64,000 nucleotides of DNA from Labilibaculum manganireducens (GCF_002843385.1 NZ_MVDE01000011.1:1-64000), one strand, 5' to 3'; positions 27,299 through 36,750 are shown, counted from the first letter of the stretch. Made by a program: numbers and translations. The notes: generated by a model from the letters alone, not told the origin.

Positions 27299-28129
27299 AT
27301 GATACGATCTACTGAACACGCATTCGAAACAATCGATACCCAGCTTAAGGGAATTCCATACGAAGCAATTGATTTCCTGAGAAATCAGGAAAATAGCGAA
27401 GAGTTAAGAAAGAAATTGGTTTTCGCCTTTACAAATGCCTACAATGGTGAAGCATACTATTCTGACGAGTACAGAGTGATGCTGCCGGCACCATTATGGT
27501 ATTGTATTGTTGCAGAGAAACATTTGTCGGAGGAATTGTTTGAGCCATTATTGGAACTGTTTACTGTTGAGGAAGATTGGGATTTAATGAACGAACAGGC
27601 TGTATATTTGGCAGGACTGCTTGCCAGAAAATATCCGGAACAATTCGTAGATAAAGTGCTCGGTTTTATTGAAGAAAACATTAAATCAGATAATAAAAAG
27701 CCTTATCTCTATTGTTTTGAGGCATTGTATTACGCAACAGAGGAACAGTTTGATCGAATTCATTCCATATTGGATAAGGAGAATTTTCATTGGGTAGATC
27801 ATTACATTCGTGTATTGGGTGATTTACAGCGCAACAACACTCTTCAAAAATTTAAGGAGATTCTGCCAAAATTCGAAGGTAAGCACACCGCGGTCGAGTT
27901 ACAATATTATATTGATGTGATGGAAGGTAAAGTTTCTGATTTTCAGAAAGGAACAGCTTTTTGTGAAATGCGCGATGCGGAATGGAAGAACCATTATCAG
28001 CAGATGGAGCATATTTTTGCTTCTTCGGAATCGCCTGTTGAGCAAGGTACAAAAATCAATAGAAACGATCCATGTCCATGTGGCTCAGGGAAGAAATACA
28101 AACAGTGTTGTTTAAAGAATATGTCGTAA
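27299..28129 (+). CDS. DUF1186-like protein with C-terminal SEC-C motif
   Basis: 276 residues from the ATG at 27299; an upstream in-frame TTG would lie before the predicted start of RNA. The helical-repeat core (APLWYCIVAEKHLSEELFEPLLELF ... KPYLYCFEALYY) fits the DUF1186 family, and the tail NDPCPCGSGKKYKQCC is a canonical zinc-binding SEC-C motif. Function unknown. It precedes a Gre-like gene by 15 bp and is probably in one unit with it. Confidence 0.7.
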   Translation: MIRSTEHAFETIDTQLKGIPYEAIDFLRNQENSEELRKKLVFAFTNAYNGEAYYSDEYRVMLPAPLWYCIVAEKHLSEELFEPLLELFTVEEDWDLMNEQAVYLAGLLARKYPEQFVDKVLGFIEENIKSDNKKPYLYCFEALYYATEEQFDRIHSILDKENFHWVDHYIRVLGDLQRNNTLQKFKEILPKFEGKHTAVELQYYIDVMEGKVSDFQKGTAFCEMRDAEWKNHYQQMEHIFASSESPVEQGTKINRNDPCPCGSGKKYKQCCLKNMS

Positions 28130-28144
28130 TCAGATGTTAATTCT

Positions 28145-28606
28145 ATGAGCAAATACTTAGAAATAAAAAAAGAGTTGTACCTGTATGTATATCAGACAAT
28201 AGAAGAGAAGTTGCAGCACAATAAGCTGGTCTTGCAGGAATTGAAAGAATCAGCAGGAAGCGAAACCAAAAGCAGTGCGGGAGATAAGCATGAAACCGGA
28301 CGGGCAATGGTTCATTTGGAACAGGAGAAAATGGCTCAGCAATTTGTCGGCAGTCAAAACATGCAAAGCGTATTGGCTAAAATTGATCCTGAAATTTCAA
28401 ATCCTTCTATTTCTCTTGGATCTCTTGTAATTACTGATAAACTTCGGTTTTTTGTGTCTGTTGCTTTGGGAAAAGTTGAATTAGACAAAAAGGAATACTA
28501 TTTGGTTTCTTTTACATCTCCGCTTGCAAAACAATTTATTGGCAAACAAAAAGGAAATACCGTTCAATTCAATAATCAAGACTATGCAATTGAAGAGATT
28601 GTATAG
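28145..28606 (+). CDS. GreA/GreB C-terminal-domain-like protein
   Basis: 153 residues. An N-terminal helical part (residues 1-75) is followed by a small beta-domain with ISLGSLVITDKLRFFVSVALG ... SFTSPLAKQFIGKQKGNTVQF, the FKBP-like fold of Gre factors (compare their 'SPLAxALLGKxxGDxV'). The N-terminal coiled coil of true GreA is not clearly present. Bacteroidota homologues are sometimes mislabelled 3-oxoacyl-ACP synthase. Binding to RNA polymerase is inference from the domain. Confidence 0.7.
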   Translation: MSKYLEIKKELYLYVYQTIEEKLQHNKLVLQELKESAGSETKSSAGDKHETGRAMVHLEQEKMAQQFVGSQNMQSVLAKIDPEISNPSISLGSLVITDKLRFFVSVALGKVELDKKEYYLVSFTSPLAKQFIGKQKGNTVQFNNQDYAIEEIV

Positions 28607-28635
28607 CTTGTTTTAATTTGCACATAGTAAGGTGA

Positions 28636-29034
28636 TTACACGCTTTCTAAGCATGTTTCATGTGCAATTCTGCTTATTTCCTGAATTGCTCCAAATAGGT
28701 CAGCTAAATCTTCGTCAGTTGGTTCCGACCGATGATACTTTTCCAAAGAACAAATAGATTGGATGTTTTCGTATTTTAAGATGCGCTTTTTAAGCGTTGC
28801 ATCAATTGGCATCACCTCTTCCAGACCATAAATAAGATCACTGTAAGTGTGATTTTGAGGCATATTTTGATGATAATCCAGTATTGCCATGATGTATCCT
28901 TCTAAAGACATCGATAACAAATTGTATCGAACGGTATTTCCCAAGATGCTTTTTTCACCTTTTGGTGTTGCTCCTTTTAGAAATTGATCACCATCCTGCA
29001 TCCATCGGTTCCAGTTTAATTTTCTTGTTGTCAT
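28636..29034 (-). CDS. hypothetical helical protein
   Basis: 132 residues, predicted all-helical, soluble. The segment SLEGYIMAILDYHQNMPQNHTYSDLIYGLEEVMPID, a long helix then an H-x-Y-x-x-L-I turn, is reminiscent of HEPN-type helical bundles, but the Rx4-6H catalytic motif is not evident. Convergent with the Gre-like gene; 44 bp downstream of the NifX-like gene on the same strand, so possibly co-transcribed. Family not recognised with confidence. Confidence 0.55.
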   Translation of the reverse strand: MTTRKLNWNRWMQDGDQFLKGATPKGEKSILGNTVRYNLLSMSLEGYIMAILDYHQNMPQNHTYSDLIYGLEEVMPIDATLKKRILKYENIQSICSLEKYHRSEPTDEDLADLFGAIQEISRIAHETCLESV

Positions 29035-29078
29035 ATCAGGTTATTTACGTGTAACGATTAGTAATAGAAACAATATAA

Positions 29079-29480
29079 TTAGCATCCGGAATTGCATGAT
29101 CCGCAGGATGTACTGCAATTTGAAACGCTTACATGTGTCACATTTCCATTTACGATTGTGAGAGGATGCAATTCTTCTTTGTCGAACAGTTTAATGTTTT
29201 CTTCTAAATTATTTCCCTGAGCGGGATACAAGGCAATTCCCATTTCAGTAAACAAATGAATGGCCATAACTGGCATTTCTCTTATTATCACCGAAAGAAT
29301 TCCCTTACGTTTTAATGCAAAACTGATGTTGCCAATTTTGCTTGTTAATGCATTGGTTGGAAGCCATTCATAAGTTTTACTCAAGCTATCATATATGCAG
29401 TAAGAGGCAGCATCGTCAAATTCTTTTGTAATCTTATTTTTTGCATTTTCATGATCAACCACTGGTATCAATACTTTCAT
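29079..29480 (-). CDS. NifX/NifB-C-like (dinitrogenase Fe-Mo cofactor-binding family) protein
   Basis: 133 residues with an RNase-H-like alpha/beta core (MKVLIPVVDHENAKNKITKEFDDAASYCIYD ... EMGIALYPAQGNNLEENIKLF) of the NifX/NafY family and an unusual C-terminal tail with four cysteines, CSTSCGSCNSGC. Non-nitrogenase members are thought to bind or carry Fe-S or metal clusters. No other nif gene is nearby. The Cys tail suggests metal binding; the role is unknown. Confidence 0.75.
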   Translation of the reverse strand: MKVLIPVVDHENAKNKITKEFDDAASYCIYDSLSKTYEWLPTNALTSKIGNISFALKRKGILSVIIREMPVMAIHLFTEMGIALYPAQGNNLEENIKLFDKEELHPLTIVNGNVTHVSVSNCSTSCGSCNSGC

Positions 29481-29708
29481 AATCCATTTGTTTGTTAGTC
29501 GTTCTAAAAAAGATACCAGCTAACAATCAAAATAAGTACCTAAAACAGATAGGTGTTCAATTTCAGATCATTAACGAATTGCAGGGACATGAAAAATTTC
29601 ATTTTTGTAGGGATTCATATTGAAAATCTACAAAAATGTATGATTGTAAACATGTGGAGTAAATCATGTTGGAAATTACCGGGGAATTGATATTGCAAAA
29701 AGTAAAGC

Positions 29709-30881
29709 CTATTTTGCTCCCAACCAGGTAGCTTTGTGCCAGATAGCCTCCAATGGACCATGAGAATGTTTCTTGTCCCACCACGTGCAAAACAGACCTA
29801 GAATTAGAGCAAGGCTGATACCAATTAACAAGCTGTAAGTCGCACCTGTGTATTGATACATTCCCAAACCGAATCCGTAATAGATGCCGGCACCTAACAT
29901 GGATTGAAATACATAGTTGGAAAGGCTCATTTTACCTATTGCTGAAAATGGTGTCAGAACATTTCGAAATGCATTGGTGTTGAAGAGTAAAACAAATCCT
30001 GATACCAAAAATACCATGAATGAAAGATTACACCATGAGGTTTCGATGGTTTGCACTGAGCGACGAATCGCTTCACTGCCAATTAATCCGCTAAGGTTTT
30101 TTTGAAGTATAAACAGGGGAACAAATGCGATGATTGAAATAATAAAAGTCTTTGTCCAAAATTTGGTGTTTTTATCTGATTTAGAAAAAAGATTCATACG
30201 ACCGGCCAGCATCCCGAATAGAAAAGTTGAAAGAATATGAAAAAAACGACCATTTTCCCAGCTCCAGGCAATAACGGCTCTTTTCCCATTTGTTAAATTG
30301 CCGTATACAGTACCAAAAAATGAATCTGCTTTTACGTATTCATCCATTTTGCCGAAATAGGTCCATGATATTGGATTGGCTATTTTAATATCCGGATTTT
30401 GTATGGCTTTAAAAAGGTTAAATAATTCGTAAGGCTGAACGAACAGGAGTAAAGCAACAACAAATATCCACTTGTTGTTTAGTTTCACCAAAGGGATCAA
30501 AAATAAACCTACAAAAGCATATAGAGTAAGTATATCACCTTGGTAAAATGCTGAGTTTATAATCCCAAAAATGAAAAGAAGCAGCAAACGCCAGGCAAAG
30601 CGCGCTCTAAAATCATTGCCTCGTTTGTTTTGATTATTAGTCTGAATAAAAAAGGTTAAGCCAAATAGTAAGGCGAATATCGCGTAGGATTTACCTCCGA
30701 AAAGGAAAAACAATGAATCCCAAATCATTTTATCTAAAGAAACCATCCATGCAGGAAGGTTGGCCGGCGAAAAATAAACGTCGAAATGCTCAATATTGTG
30801 CAGGAGCATGATGGAGACAAGGGCAAATCCTCTTAATGCATCTACAACGTGCAGGCGGTTTTTAATTGCAGGGGTATTCAT
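29709..30881 (-). CDS. DUF418-family membrane protein
   Basis: 390 residues with about ten membrane helices. The N-terminus RLHVVDALRGFALVSIMLLHN and the C-terminal ...ALILGLFCTWWDKKHSHGPLEAIWH are hallmarks of DUF418, distantly related to acyltransferase-3 membrane enzymes. The C-terminal 'GPLEaiWR' segment is conserved in the family. Substrate and activity are unknown. It stands alone on the minus strand. Confidence 0.85.
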   Translation of the reverse strand: MNTPAIKNRLHVVDALRGFALVSIMLLHNIEHFDVYFSPANLPAWMVSLDKMIWDSLFFLFGGKSYAIFALLFGLTFFIQTNNQNKRGNDFRARFAWRLLLLFIFGIINSAFYQGDILTLYAFVGLFLIPLVKLNNKWIFVVALLLFVQPYELFNLFKAIQNPDIKIANPISWTYFGKMDEYVKADSFFGTVYGNLTNGKRAVIAWSWENGRFFHILSTFLFGMLAGRMNLFSKSDKNTKFWTKTFIISIIAFVPLFILQKNLSGLIGSEAIRRSVQTIETSWCNLSFMVFLVSGFVLLFNTNAFRNVLTPFSAIGKMSLSNYVFQSMLGAGIYYGFGLGMYQYTGATYSLLIGISLALILGLFCTWWDKKHSHGPLEAIWHKATWLGAK

Positions 30882-31016
30882 TTGTGACTAGCTTGGTTAA
30901 ACAGAAGTTGCTAATGTAGCTAAGTTTTTTGTTTATGCCAAGGAGAAAATAATCTTCGGTTGGTTGAAATGTAAAAGTGTACTAATCAACCTGAATTAGA
31001 ATGTTATAGATACTAA

Positions 31017-31044
31017 AAAATCCGATCGGTTTGGATCGAATTTT
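31017..31044 (-). terminator. terminator of the porin-type gene
   Basis: On the minus strand AAAATTCGATC pairs with GATCGGATTTT (one G-U) around 6 nt and is followed by a run of T. Confidence 0.75.
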
Positions 31045-31072
31045 GTTTTGTATTTTAGAAAATTAGGATGAA

Positions 31073-31648
31073 TTAGAACGATGCAGCTATTCCAATTTGA
31101 AAAACGGAATTTTTAGCATCTATTTCAACATAGTCATCATTGAATATTTTAGTTATTCCAAAGTTGTAGCGGGCTTCGATACTAAATTGTTTGTTAAGGT
31201 CAAATTCAAGTCCAAAATCAAAAGATAAATCAAAATCTCTCATGGCTTTGTCATAATCAGCAGTTTCACCGTCTTCCTCAAATTCTGAACTTAAATGAAT
31301 GCCGATTTGAGGCCCTGCAACTGCAAATAATTTATCGGTTCCAAACATTTTTGCTCGAAGCAATAGAGGAATATTTAAAAAGTTGGTTTTAAATTGCAAA
31401 TTACTTCCTTCACTATCTTCTTTCGATCCTTGTCGGGAATAAATAAGTTCAGTCTGAAACGCCAAGCATTCTGTGAAATTTGTCCTCATAAAACCACCAA
31501 AGTAAATATCGGCTCTGGAATCACCCTTTAGGTCATCTCCGGCACAGTTTGCAAGATTTAAACCTCCTTTTATTCCGTATTTTACATCCTGAGCAAATGA
31601 AGATGTGCCAATTGCGATAATGGCAAATAGTAGTACAATTTTTTTCAT
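31073..31648 (-). CDS. outer-membrane beta-barrel protein (porin-like family)
   Basis: 191 residues, signal peptide MKKIVLLFAIIAIGTSSFAQ, then DVKYGIKGGLNLANCAGDD and eight or so amphipathic strands ending in FQIGIAASF. This is the small OmpX/PF13568-type barrel very common in Bacteroidota. Function unknown. A TAGGTTTG -7 box lies upstream on its strand (31685-31678). Confidence 0.82.
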   Translation of the reverse strand: MKKIVLLFAIIAIGTSSFAQDVKYGIKGGLNLANCAGDDLKGDSRADIYFGGFMRTNFTECLAFQTELIYSRQGSKEDSEGSNLQFKTNFLNIPLLLRAKMFGTDKLFAVAGPQIGIHLSSEFEEDGETADYDKAMRDFDLSFDFGLEFDLNKQFSIEARYNFGITKIFNDDYVEIDAKNSVFQIGIAASF

Positions 31649-31677
31649 GTGATTTAGCTTAAAAAATTAAAAACATG

Positions 31678-31685
31678 CAAACCTA
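31678..31685 (-). promoter_or_regulatory. -7 promoter box of the porin-type gene
   Basis: On the minus strand TAGGTTTG fits TAnnTTTG, 30 bases before the ATG. A TTG lies 27 bases further upstream, so the -33 element is uncertain. Confidence 0.45.
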
Positions 31686-31869
31686 CTAAAAGATATTGTT
31701 TTTGATATATGTCAAGTTTGCCAAGTTTGTCGATGTTGATCAGAGAAACTTTTTATGTTGTCAAGTTGTTCTGTTTGTTGATTAAGTGGAATGGCATAGA
31801 CTGCAGTGTTAAGTTTCAATAACCTGCGTGACACGGTAAATTAATAGTTTCGGGGTAGTATTGCTGAAT

Positions 31870-33978
31870 TTATTTGTTTTTGTTAACAGGCAAAGAAAAA
31901 TACATTTCTGTACCCACGCCAACCTTGCTTTTTGCCCATATTTGGCCATCGTTTTTACGAACAAATTCCTGACAAAGAATCAAACCCAATCCGGTTCCTT
32001 TTTCTTCGTTGGTTCCTACGCGTTGAATGTTCTTTTCAATCATAAAAAGATTATTCATTATTTGTTCACTCATGCCAATACCGGTATCGCGTATACAAAT
32101 TTCAAACACGCCATTCTTCAATTTTCCGGTGAGGGTAATCACACCTCCTGTATTAGAGAATTTAATGGCATTATTAAATAAATTGGAAACAACTATTTTA
32201 ATGGTTTCCTTATCGGCCCACACTGTTTGTGCATCATCGATATTATTTAGGACATTAATTTTTTTTATTTCAGCCGCCGCCATGTTTGGTAAGATGCCTT
32301 CTTCTACCAGATTCTTTATTAGGTGTACCTCTTTATTCAATGAAATAAATCCACTTTGTGATCTGGACCATGTTAATAAATTTTCGAGCAGGGAATAGGT
32401 CGATTTTGAGGCATCTCCAACGTGATTGATCATTTCCAGACGTTCATCATCATTATAGTCATTGTAATGATGTGCTAATTCGTTATTAAAACCAATAATT
32501 GCAGTAAAAGGACTTTTTAAATCATGAGCAATAATAGAGAAAAACTTGTCTTTAGTCGCATTTAACTTTTGAAGGTTTTCTTCGCTTACTTCTAATTTTT
32601 TGATATTGTCCTCCAGAAGTAATTTTTGTTCATTAATAAGTTTATGCTGTGATTTTAAAATGATATTGTTCTTTTTGGATCTTAAAAAGTAAAATGCCAC
32701 AATTGCAATCGAGAGAATGAGTATAACAATAGCAAGCAAAGCCAGTGTGTACTTGTTTTTCATGATAATAGCAGCATTCTCGGCCTGTTGATTTTTAAGT
32801 GCCAATTCAAGCTGTTGCTTCTCTATTTCATTCTTAGCCTTTTGTTCTTCAAATTCAACCAAATACTCAGCTACTTTCTCACTTTTTAAAGAATCGATGG
32901 CATTATTTGCCTTTTGCAGCGATTTGTATGCTTGTTTATGATCTCCAATTTGTGAATAGGCTTTGGCACTCATCTTATAAATTTCAGGATATTCTTCCTG
33001 TACACCAATAGAATCGGATAATTTTAAGCATTTATCGAGAACGTGAATACTTTCGGAGTACTTTTTTTGTTTGAAAAGCATTTCTCCTTGTTTGCGGTAT
33101 GCACGCGCCAAGATGTGCTGATAATTATTCTTGATACAAATTTCGCTGGCTTTATCAATATAGTATTTTGTTGAATCAAAATTGTTGATGCCATTGTAAT
33201 ATCCCGATAAGGACAGATACAGATAGGATAGAACGTATTTGCTGTCAATTTTTGGAAGCAAGGATTTAATTTTCAGGTAATCGGACTTAGCCTCTTTAAA
33301 TTTTTGATTTTCTACCTTTAAAACCCCAATATTGGAATAGGAAATGGCTAAATCTCCCACGTTAGTGGAATTTTGTTCCAAAGCAATGGATTTTTGAAAA
33401 TAATTTAAAGCCAATTCATAATTATCGAGTCGTTTGTAAATTGCACCAATGTTGTTGCAGCAAACAGACAAACTGGTTGTATCCTTTAATTTTTCTGCAA
33501 TTTCAAGTGCTTTTAGATTATAATTAAGACTTTTTAATTGATTTGATTCATAGGAAGCCAAATAACTCATGCCACTGTAACAATCCAATAGGTTGACGGA
33601 ATCTTTTTCCTGAATAAATTGACTAAGAGCCTTATTGAAATTTTCCATTGCCGGCTTTAATTTTGCATCTTGAATTAGTGCGCGGGCAGTGTATAAATGG
33701 GATACAGCCAAACCATGATCGTAATTAATCTTCTGAGCCAGCAGCATTCCTTTTTGGCTGTAACGCAGAGAACTGTCAATACTTATACCTCCAAATAAAT
33801 AAGCCATTTGATTGTAATTATCTACAAGCTGTTCTTGGTTCGATTCAATTCGGTTCTGCTTCTGTAAAGAATCAATTTGAAATTGCTCGCTGTTTTGAGC
33901 CATTGAAAGGAATGTAAGGCAAAAAAAGCAGAGACAGAACAGGGCTATTTTGAATGGAAATACTTTTTTCATCATCAA
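31870..33978 (-). CDS. TPR sensor histidine kinase
   Basis: 702 residues. A signal/anchor (about 1-28) is followed by five or more tetratricopeptide repeats (for example LSVCCNNIGAIYKRLDNYELALNYFQKSIAL), a membrane helix (YTLALLAIVILILSIAIVAFYFL), a coiled coil, the HisKA dimer domain with phospho-acceptor His485 in SIIAHDLKSPF, and an HATPase_c domain with N-, G1- and G2-type motifs (DTGIGMS, GTGLGL). There is no receiver or DNA-binding domain and no adjacent response regulator, so it is an orphan kinase with a periplasmic TPR sensor. Three Met codons stand at the start (33978, 33975, 33972). Confidence 0.9.
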   Translation of the reverse strand: MMMKKVFPFKIALFCLCFFCLTFLSMAQNSEQFQIDSLQKQNRIESNQEQLVDNYNQMAYLFGGISIDSSLRYSQKGMLLAQKINYDHGLAVSHLYTARALIQDAKLKPAMENFNKALSQFIQEKDSVNLLDCYSGMSYLASYESNQLKSLNYNLKALEIAEKLKDTTSLSVCCNNIGAIYKRLDNYELALNYFQKSIALEQNSTNVGDLAISYSNIGVLKVENQKFKEAKSDYLKIKSLLPKIDSKYVLSYLYLSLSGYYNGINNFDSTKYYIDKASEICIKNNYQHILARAYRKQGEMLFKQKKYSESIHVLDKCLKLSDSIGVQEEYPEIYKMSAKAYSQIGDHKQAYKSLQKANNAIDSLKSEKVAEYLVEFEEQKAKNEIEKQQLELALKNQQAENAAIIMKNKYTLALLAIVILILSIAIVAFYFLRSKKNNIILKSQHKLINEQKLLLEDNIKKLEVSEENLQKLNATKDKFFSIIAHDLKSPFTAIIGFNNELAHHYNDYNDDERLEMINHVGDASKSTYSLLENLLTWSRSQSGFISLNKEVHLIKNLVEEGILPNMAAAEIKKINVLNNIDDAQTVWADKETIKIVVSNLFNNAIKFSNTGGVITLTGKLKNGVFEICIRDTGIGMSEQIMNNLFMIEKNIQRVGTNEEKGTGLGLILCQEFVRKNDGQIWAKSKVGVGTEMYFSLPVNKNK

Positions 33979-34228
33979 TTCTTTGGTAGGGTGCGAAAAT
34001 AGCCAAAAAAATAAAATATATCAGATTTACAGAACATCTTTTGATCTTATATTGAGGAAACAAGCCGTTAATTCCTGTATCCCGACCAAGGGAAATTTTT
34101 CGTTCACAAATAATGGCTTTTCTTGTGAAAACAGTCTGCTAAAATTCCCAATCATTGGTTCATTTTAGTACGGAAGGGTTAAATTCTATATGAAAACCCT
34201 CTTTTCGTTGCTATAGAGCGAAATACAT

Positions 34229-34254
34229 AAGAAACCGTTCTGTTTCGGTTTCTT
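34229..34254 (-). terminator. hairpin after corA
   Basis: A perfect 9-bp inverted repeat, AAGAAACCG with its complement and an 8-nt loop, 2 bases past the corA stop. It lacks a U-tract, so its efficiency is uncertain. Confidence 0.55.
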
Positions 34255-34255
34255 C

Positions 34256-35320
34256 TCAAAACCATTTTCTTTTCTTAAAATAGATGAGCATTATTACAGC
34301 CAAAATGATCATTACCATCCACATAATAAAATAGCTGTATTCGTAATGAAGTTCTGGCACAACATCGAAATTTGTGCCATAAATACCCGCAATAAATGTG
34401 AGAGGAATAAAAATGACTGAAAAAATGGTTAAAAATTTCATGATGTCATTCAGCTTGCTGCTTATGGTTGTGTGGTAAATCGTAAGCTGGTCGGAGAGGA
34501 TTTCACGATAACTGTCTGAAGATTCCGTTGCCTGATTAATGTTATCCTGAAGCTCTTTAAAATGAACATCTGTAGAGTAGGCTATTAATTCCGATTCCAT
34601 TTTCGAGAGGTTCAGGATCATTTCTCTTGCGGGTTTAATGTTTTTCCGCAAAAAGTTTAATTCACGTTTATAGGAATTAATATCGTCAATCACCGACTGT
34701 TTTGGTTCCAGCAGCAGGTTTTCCTCCAAGGTTTCGATTTTTTCCCCAAGCACACTAATGATATAGATATAATTATCGATTACAATATCCAGTAAGGCAA
34801 AAGCAAGATAATCTGTGCCCGAATTACGTATTCGTTTTTTATGCTTTCTTATTCGTTCGCGTACAGGTTCAAAAACATCACCTTTTATTTCCTGAAAGGT
34901 GATTAAAACATTTTCTGTGATGATTAAACTTAAATTTTCAACCTGAATTAAATCTGTTTCATTATCCTGCCGCAGCATTTTTATGGAAATGAAAATGCAA
35001 TTGTCGTACTCCTGCACTTTAGGACGTGCATGGGTATTCATTACATCTGCCATAATAAGCTGTTCGAAATTAAAGTCTTTTGCGATTTCCTGCATAATGT
35101 CTGTATTATGAATTCCATCGATATTAAACCAGGTTACGGAGTCTTTTTCTTGGTATTTTGGCACTTCGCTTACTGTTTTAACAGCATTCTCTTCCAGATT
35201 ATTGGCATCGAAATCGATAACCCGCAACAACACATTATCTATTTTTTGTTCTCCCCGAAACAGTAATTCATCCGGCGAAATACCTATTTCCTGTTTTGTT
35301 TTTAATATAAATCGTGCCAT
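34256..35320 (-). CDS. CorA-family divalent-cation transporter with GTN in place of GMN
   Basis: 354 residues from the ATG at 35320; the frame stays open to a TTG at 35350. A long cytoplasmic alpha/beta funnel domain is followed by a stalk helix and two C-terminal membrane helices (about 295-315 and 325-345). Between them, where the signature YGMNF normally forms the selectivity filter, this protein reads YGTNF. CorA proteins import Mg2+ (Co2+, Ni2+); the Met to Thr change may alter ion choice. Spaced from rsgA by repeat copy 1. Confidence 0.85.
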   Translation of the reverse strand: MARFILKTKQEIGISPDELLFRGEQKIDNVLLRVIDFDANNLEENAVKTVSEVPKYQEKDSVTWFNIDGIHNTDIMQEIAKDFNFEQLIMADVMNTHARPKVQEYDNCIFISIKMLRQDNETDLIQVENLSLIITENVLITFQEIKGDVFEPVRERIRKHKKRIRNSGTDYLAFALLDIVIDNYIYIISVLGEKIETLEENLLLEPKQSVIDDINSYKRELNFLRKNIKPAREMILNLSKMESELIAYSTDVHFKELQDNINQATESSDSYREILSDQLTIYHTTISSKLNDIMKFLTIFSVIFIPLTFIAGIYGTNFDVVPELHYEYSYFIMWMVMIILAVIMLIYFKKRKWF

Positions 35321-35476
35321 AGGTTTGCTCTTATATTTTAGTTTTTTCAAATTCCTTACTGTATGGTAATTTCCAGTAATACTTAAATGTAGCCATCATA
35401 CACAACATGGCAATGGAATTATATGAAAAGATATTGGCAGCTATTTTAGGTGTTGGTGAAGTGGGAGAGAACAGAC

Positions 35477-35587
35477 ACCTCAACCCCGGCCCTTCTCCTC
35501 GAGGAGAAGGGAGCCTTCTTTCAAAAAAAATGTTTTGATACAGGAGCTGTATTCTCCTCTCCTTAAAGGAGAGGGATAGGGTGAGGT
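35477..35587. repeat. structured intergenic repeat, copy 1
   Basis: Core of 111 bp. An outer imperfect inverted repeat (ACCTCAACCC at the left, GGGTGAGGT at the right) encloses two hairpins: a perfect 22-nt palindrome at 35490-35511 (centre CTCGAG) and a 9-bp hairpin at 35556-35574. Similarity to the other copies extends left to about 35451 (GTTGGTGAAGTGGGAGAG) and right to about 35598 (TTTTGAAAAGT). Confidence 0.92.
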
Positions 35588-35637
35588 TTTGAAAAGTTAT
35601 GGAGCGAACAAACTGTTGACGTGCTGAAAGAGATAAG

Positions 35638-35661
35638 AAAAGCCAACGTGAGGTGGCTTTT
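35638..35661 (-). terminator. rsgA terminator
   Basis: AAAAGCCA and its complement around an 8-nt loop, 22 bases past the rsgA stop on the minus strand. Confidence 0.75.
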
Positions 35662-35682
35662 ACTATTGTATTAGTATACTGT

Positions 35683-36750
35683 TTAGAACTTATTGTCTTT
35701 TCTTTGTTTTTTTACATTTTTCACCATCTTGCCAAAACTTTTATCCTTTTTTTTCTTTTCTTGCACAGTCGATTCAAAATGTGTTTTTTCCCGGTGCATT
35801 TTCTGAAAGTTCGCATATGAGTTGGGATCAATTTCACCATTTTCAACAGCTTCTAAAATCGCACAGCCTTTTTCGTGTTGGTGGGTGCAGTCTTTAAACC
35901 GGCAATTTTCTGCATATTCCATAATGCCGTCGAACGTTATTTCTAAACCACTGGCCGTGTTTGCAATTCCAACTTCCCGCATCCCTGGGTTATCGATTAA
36001 AATCCCGCCATTTTCGAGCACGATTAATTCTCTGTGGCTGGTAATGTGTTTCCCTCGGTCGATACTTTCGCTGATAGCTCCTGTACTCATTAGTTCTTTA
36101 CCGCTTAGCTTGTTTAGCAGTGTCGATTTTCCCACACCCGAGGAACCCAGCAAACAATAGGTTTTCCCCGTATTTATTAGTGTTGCTAATTGATCCAGTC
36201 CGGTATCCGATTCATTGCTGATGGCAATTACAGGAACATCTTTTATGCGTTCCGCAATCAGATTTAGAAAAGTTTCCAACTCGGCAGCAGTAATTAAATC
36301 AATTTTGCTAAGAAGTATAATTGGTTCCACATTAGAAGCATAACAAATGGTCAAATACCGTTCTAAACGGTTGATATTAAAATCGCGGTTAACAGACTGT
36401 ACAATTATGCCGTAATCGATATTTACTGCAATTATTTGTACCTGTCCTGATTTGCCAACTGCTTGCCTCTCAATTACTGAACTGCGGGGGTAGATGGCAT
36501 GAATGAGAGTTTTTCCTTCATCGAATTCAGAAAATGCGACCCAGTCGCCAACGGCCGGAAAGTCATATCTGCTCTCTGCTGTAAAGCGCAAATTACCTAT
36601 TAATTCAGAATCAAACTCATTTGTTGGAGTTTTTACAACATACCTTTCCTTGTGTTCCGATATAACCCTACCTATAGCAAATGAATCTAAATTTTGTTCA
36701 ATTCTATAGCTTTCAAGTGTGTGGTTGTATCCCAAATCTTCGTAAGTCAT
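35683..36750 (-). CDS. rsgA: ribosome small subunit-dependent GTPase A
   Basis: 355 residues. An N-terminal OB-fold (ERYVVKTPTNEFDSELIGNLRF) is followed by a circularly permuted GTPase in which the base-recognition motif (LLSKIDL) precedes the P-loop (GSSGVGKSTLLNKLSG) and switch II (DNPGMREVG). The C-terminal zinc domain is C-x5-C-x-H-x5-C-like (CRFKDCTHQHEKGC). It assists late 30S ribosome maturation in the cytoplasm. A lysine-rich tail ends the protein. Repeat copies flank the gene on both sides (copy 2 upstream, copy 1 downstream). Confidence 0.95.
   Translation of the reverse strand: MTYEDLGYNHTLESYRIEQNLDSFAIGRVISEHKERYVVKTPTNEFDSELIGNLRFTAESRYDFPAVGDWVAFSEFDEGKTLIHAIYPRSSVIERQAVGKSGQVQIIAVNIDYGIIVQSVNRDFNINRLERYLTICYASNVEPIILLSKIDLITAAELETFLNLIAERIKDVPVIAISNESDTGLDQLATLINTGKTYCLLGSSGVGKSTLLNKLSGKELMSTGAISESIDRGKHITSHRELIVLENGGILIDNPGMREVGIANTASGLEITFDGIMEYAENCRFKDCTHQHEKGCAILEAVENGEIDPNSYANFQKMHREKTHFESTVQEKKKKDKSFGKMVKNVKKQRKDNKF

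Larger units (their letters stand above)
35351..35682. other. intergenic stretch holding repeat copy 1
   Basis: About 330 bp between rsgA and corA. Apart from repeat copy 1 and the rsgA terminator nothing else is seen. Confidence 0.6.

Noticed and set aside
28636-29034. HEPN toxin beside the NifX-like gene
   Set aside because: The helical pattern is similar, but the catalytic Rx4-6H motif is not evident and there is no adjacent nucleotidyltransferase antitoxin.
31711-31770. Direct repeats of GTCAAGTTTG-like words before the porin-type gene
   Set aside because: They are short and imperfect, and not clearly placed relative to a promoter; chance in AT-rich DNA cannot be excluded.
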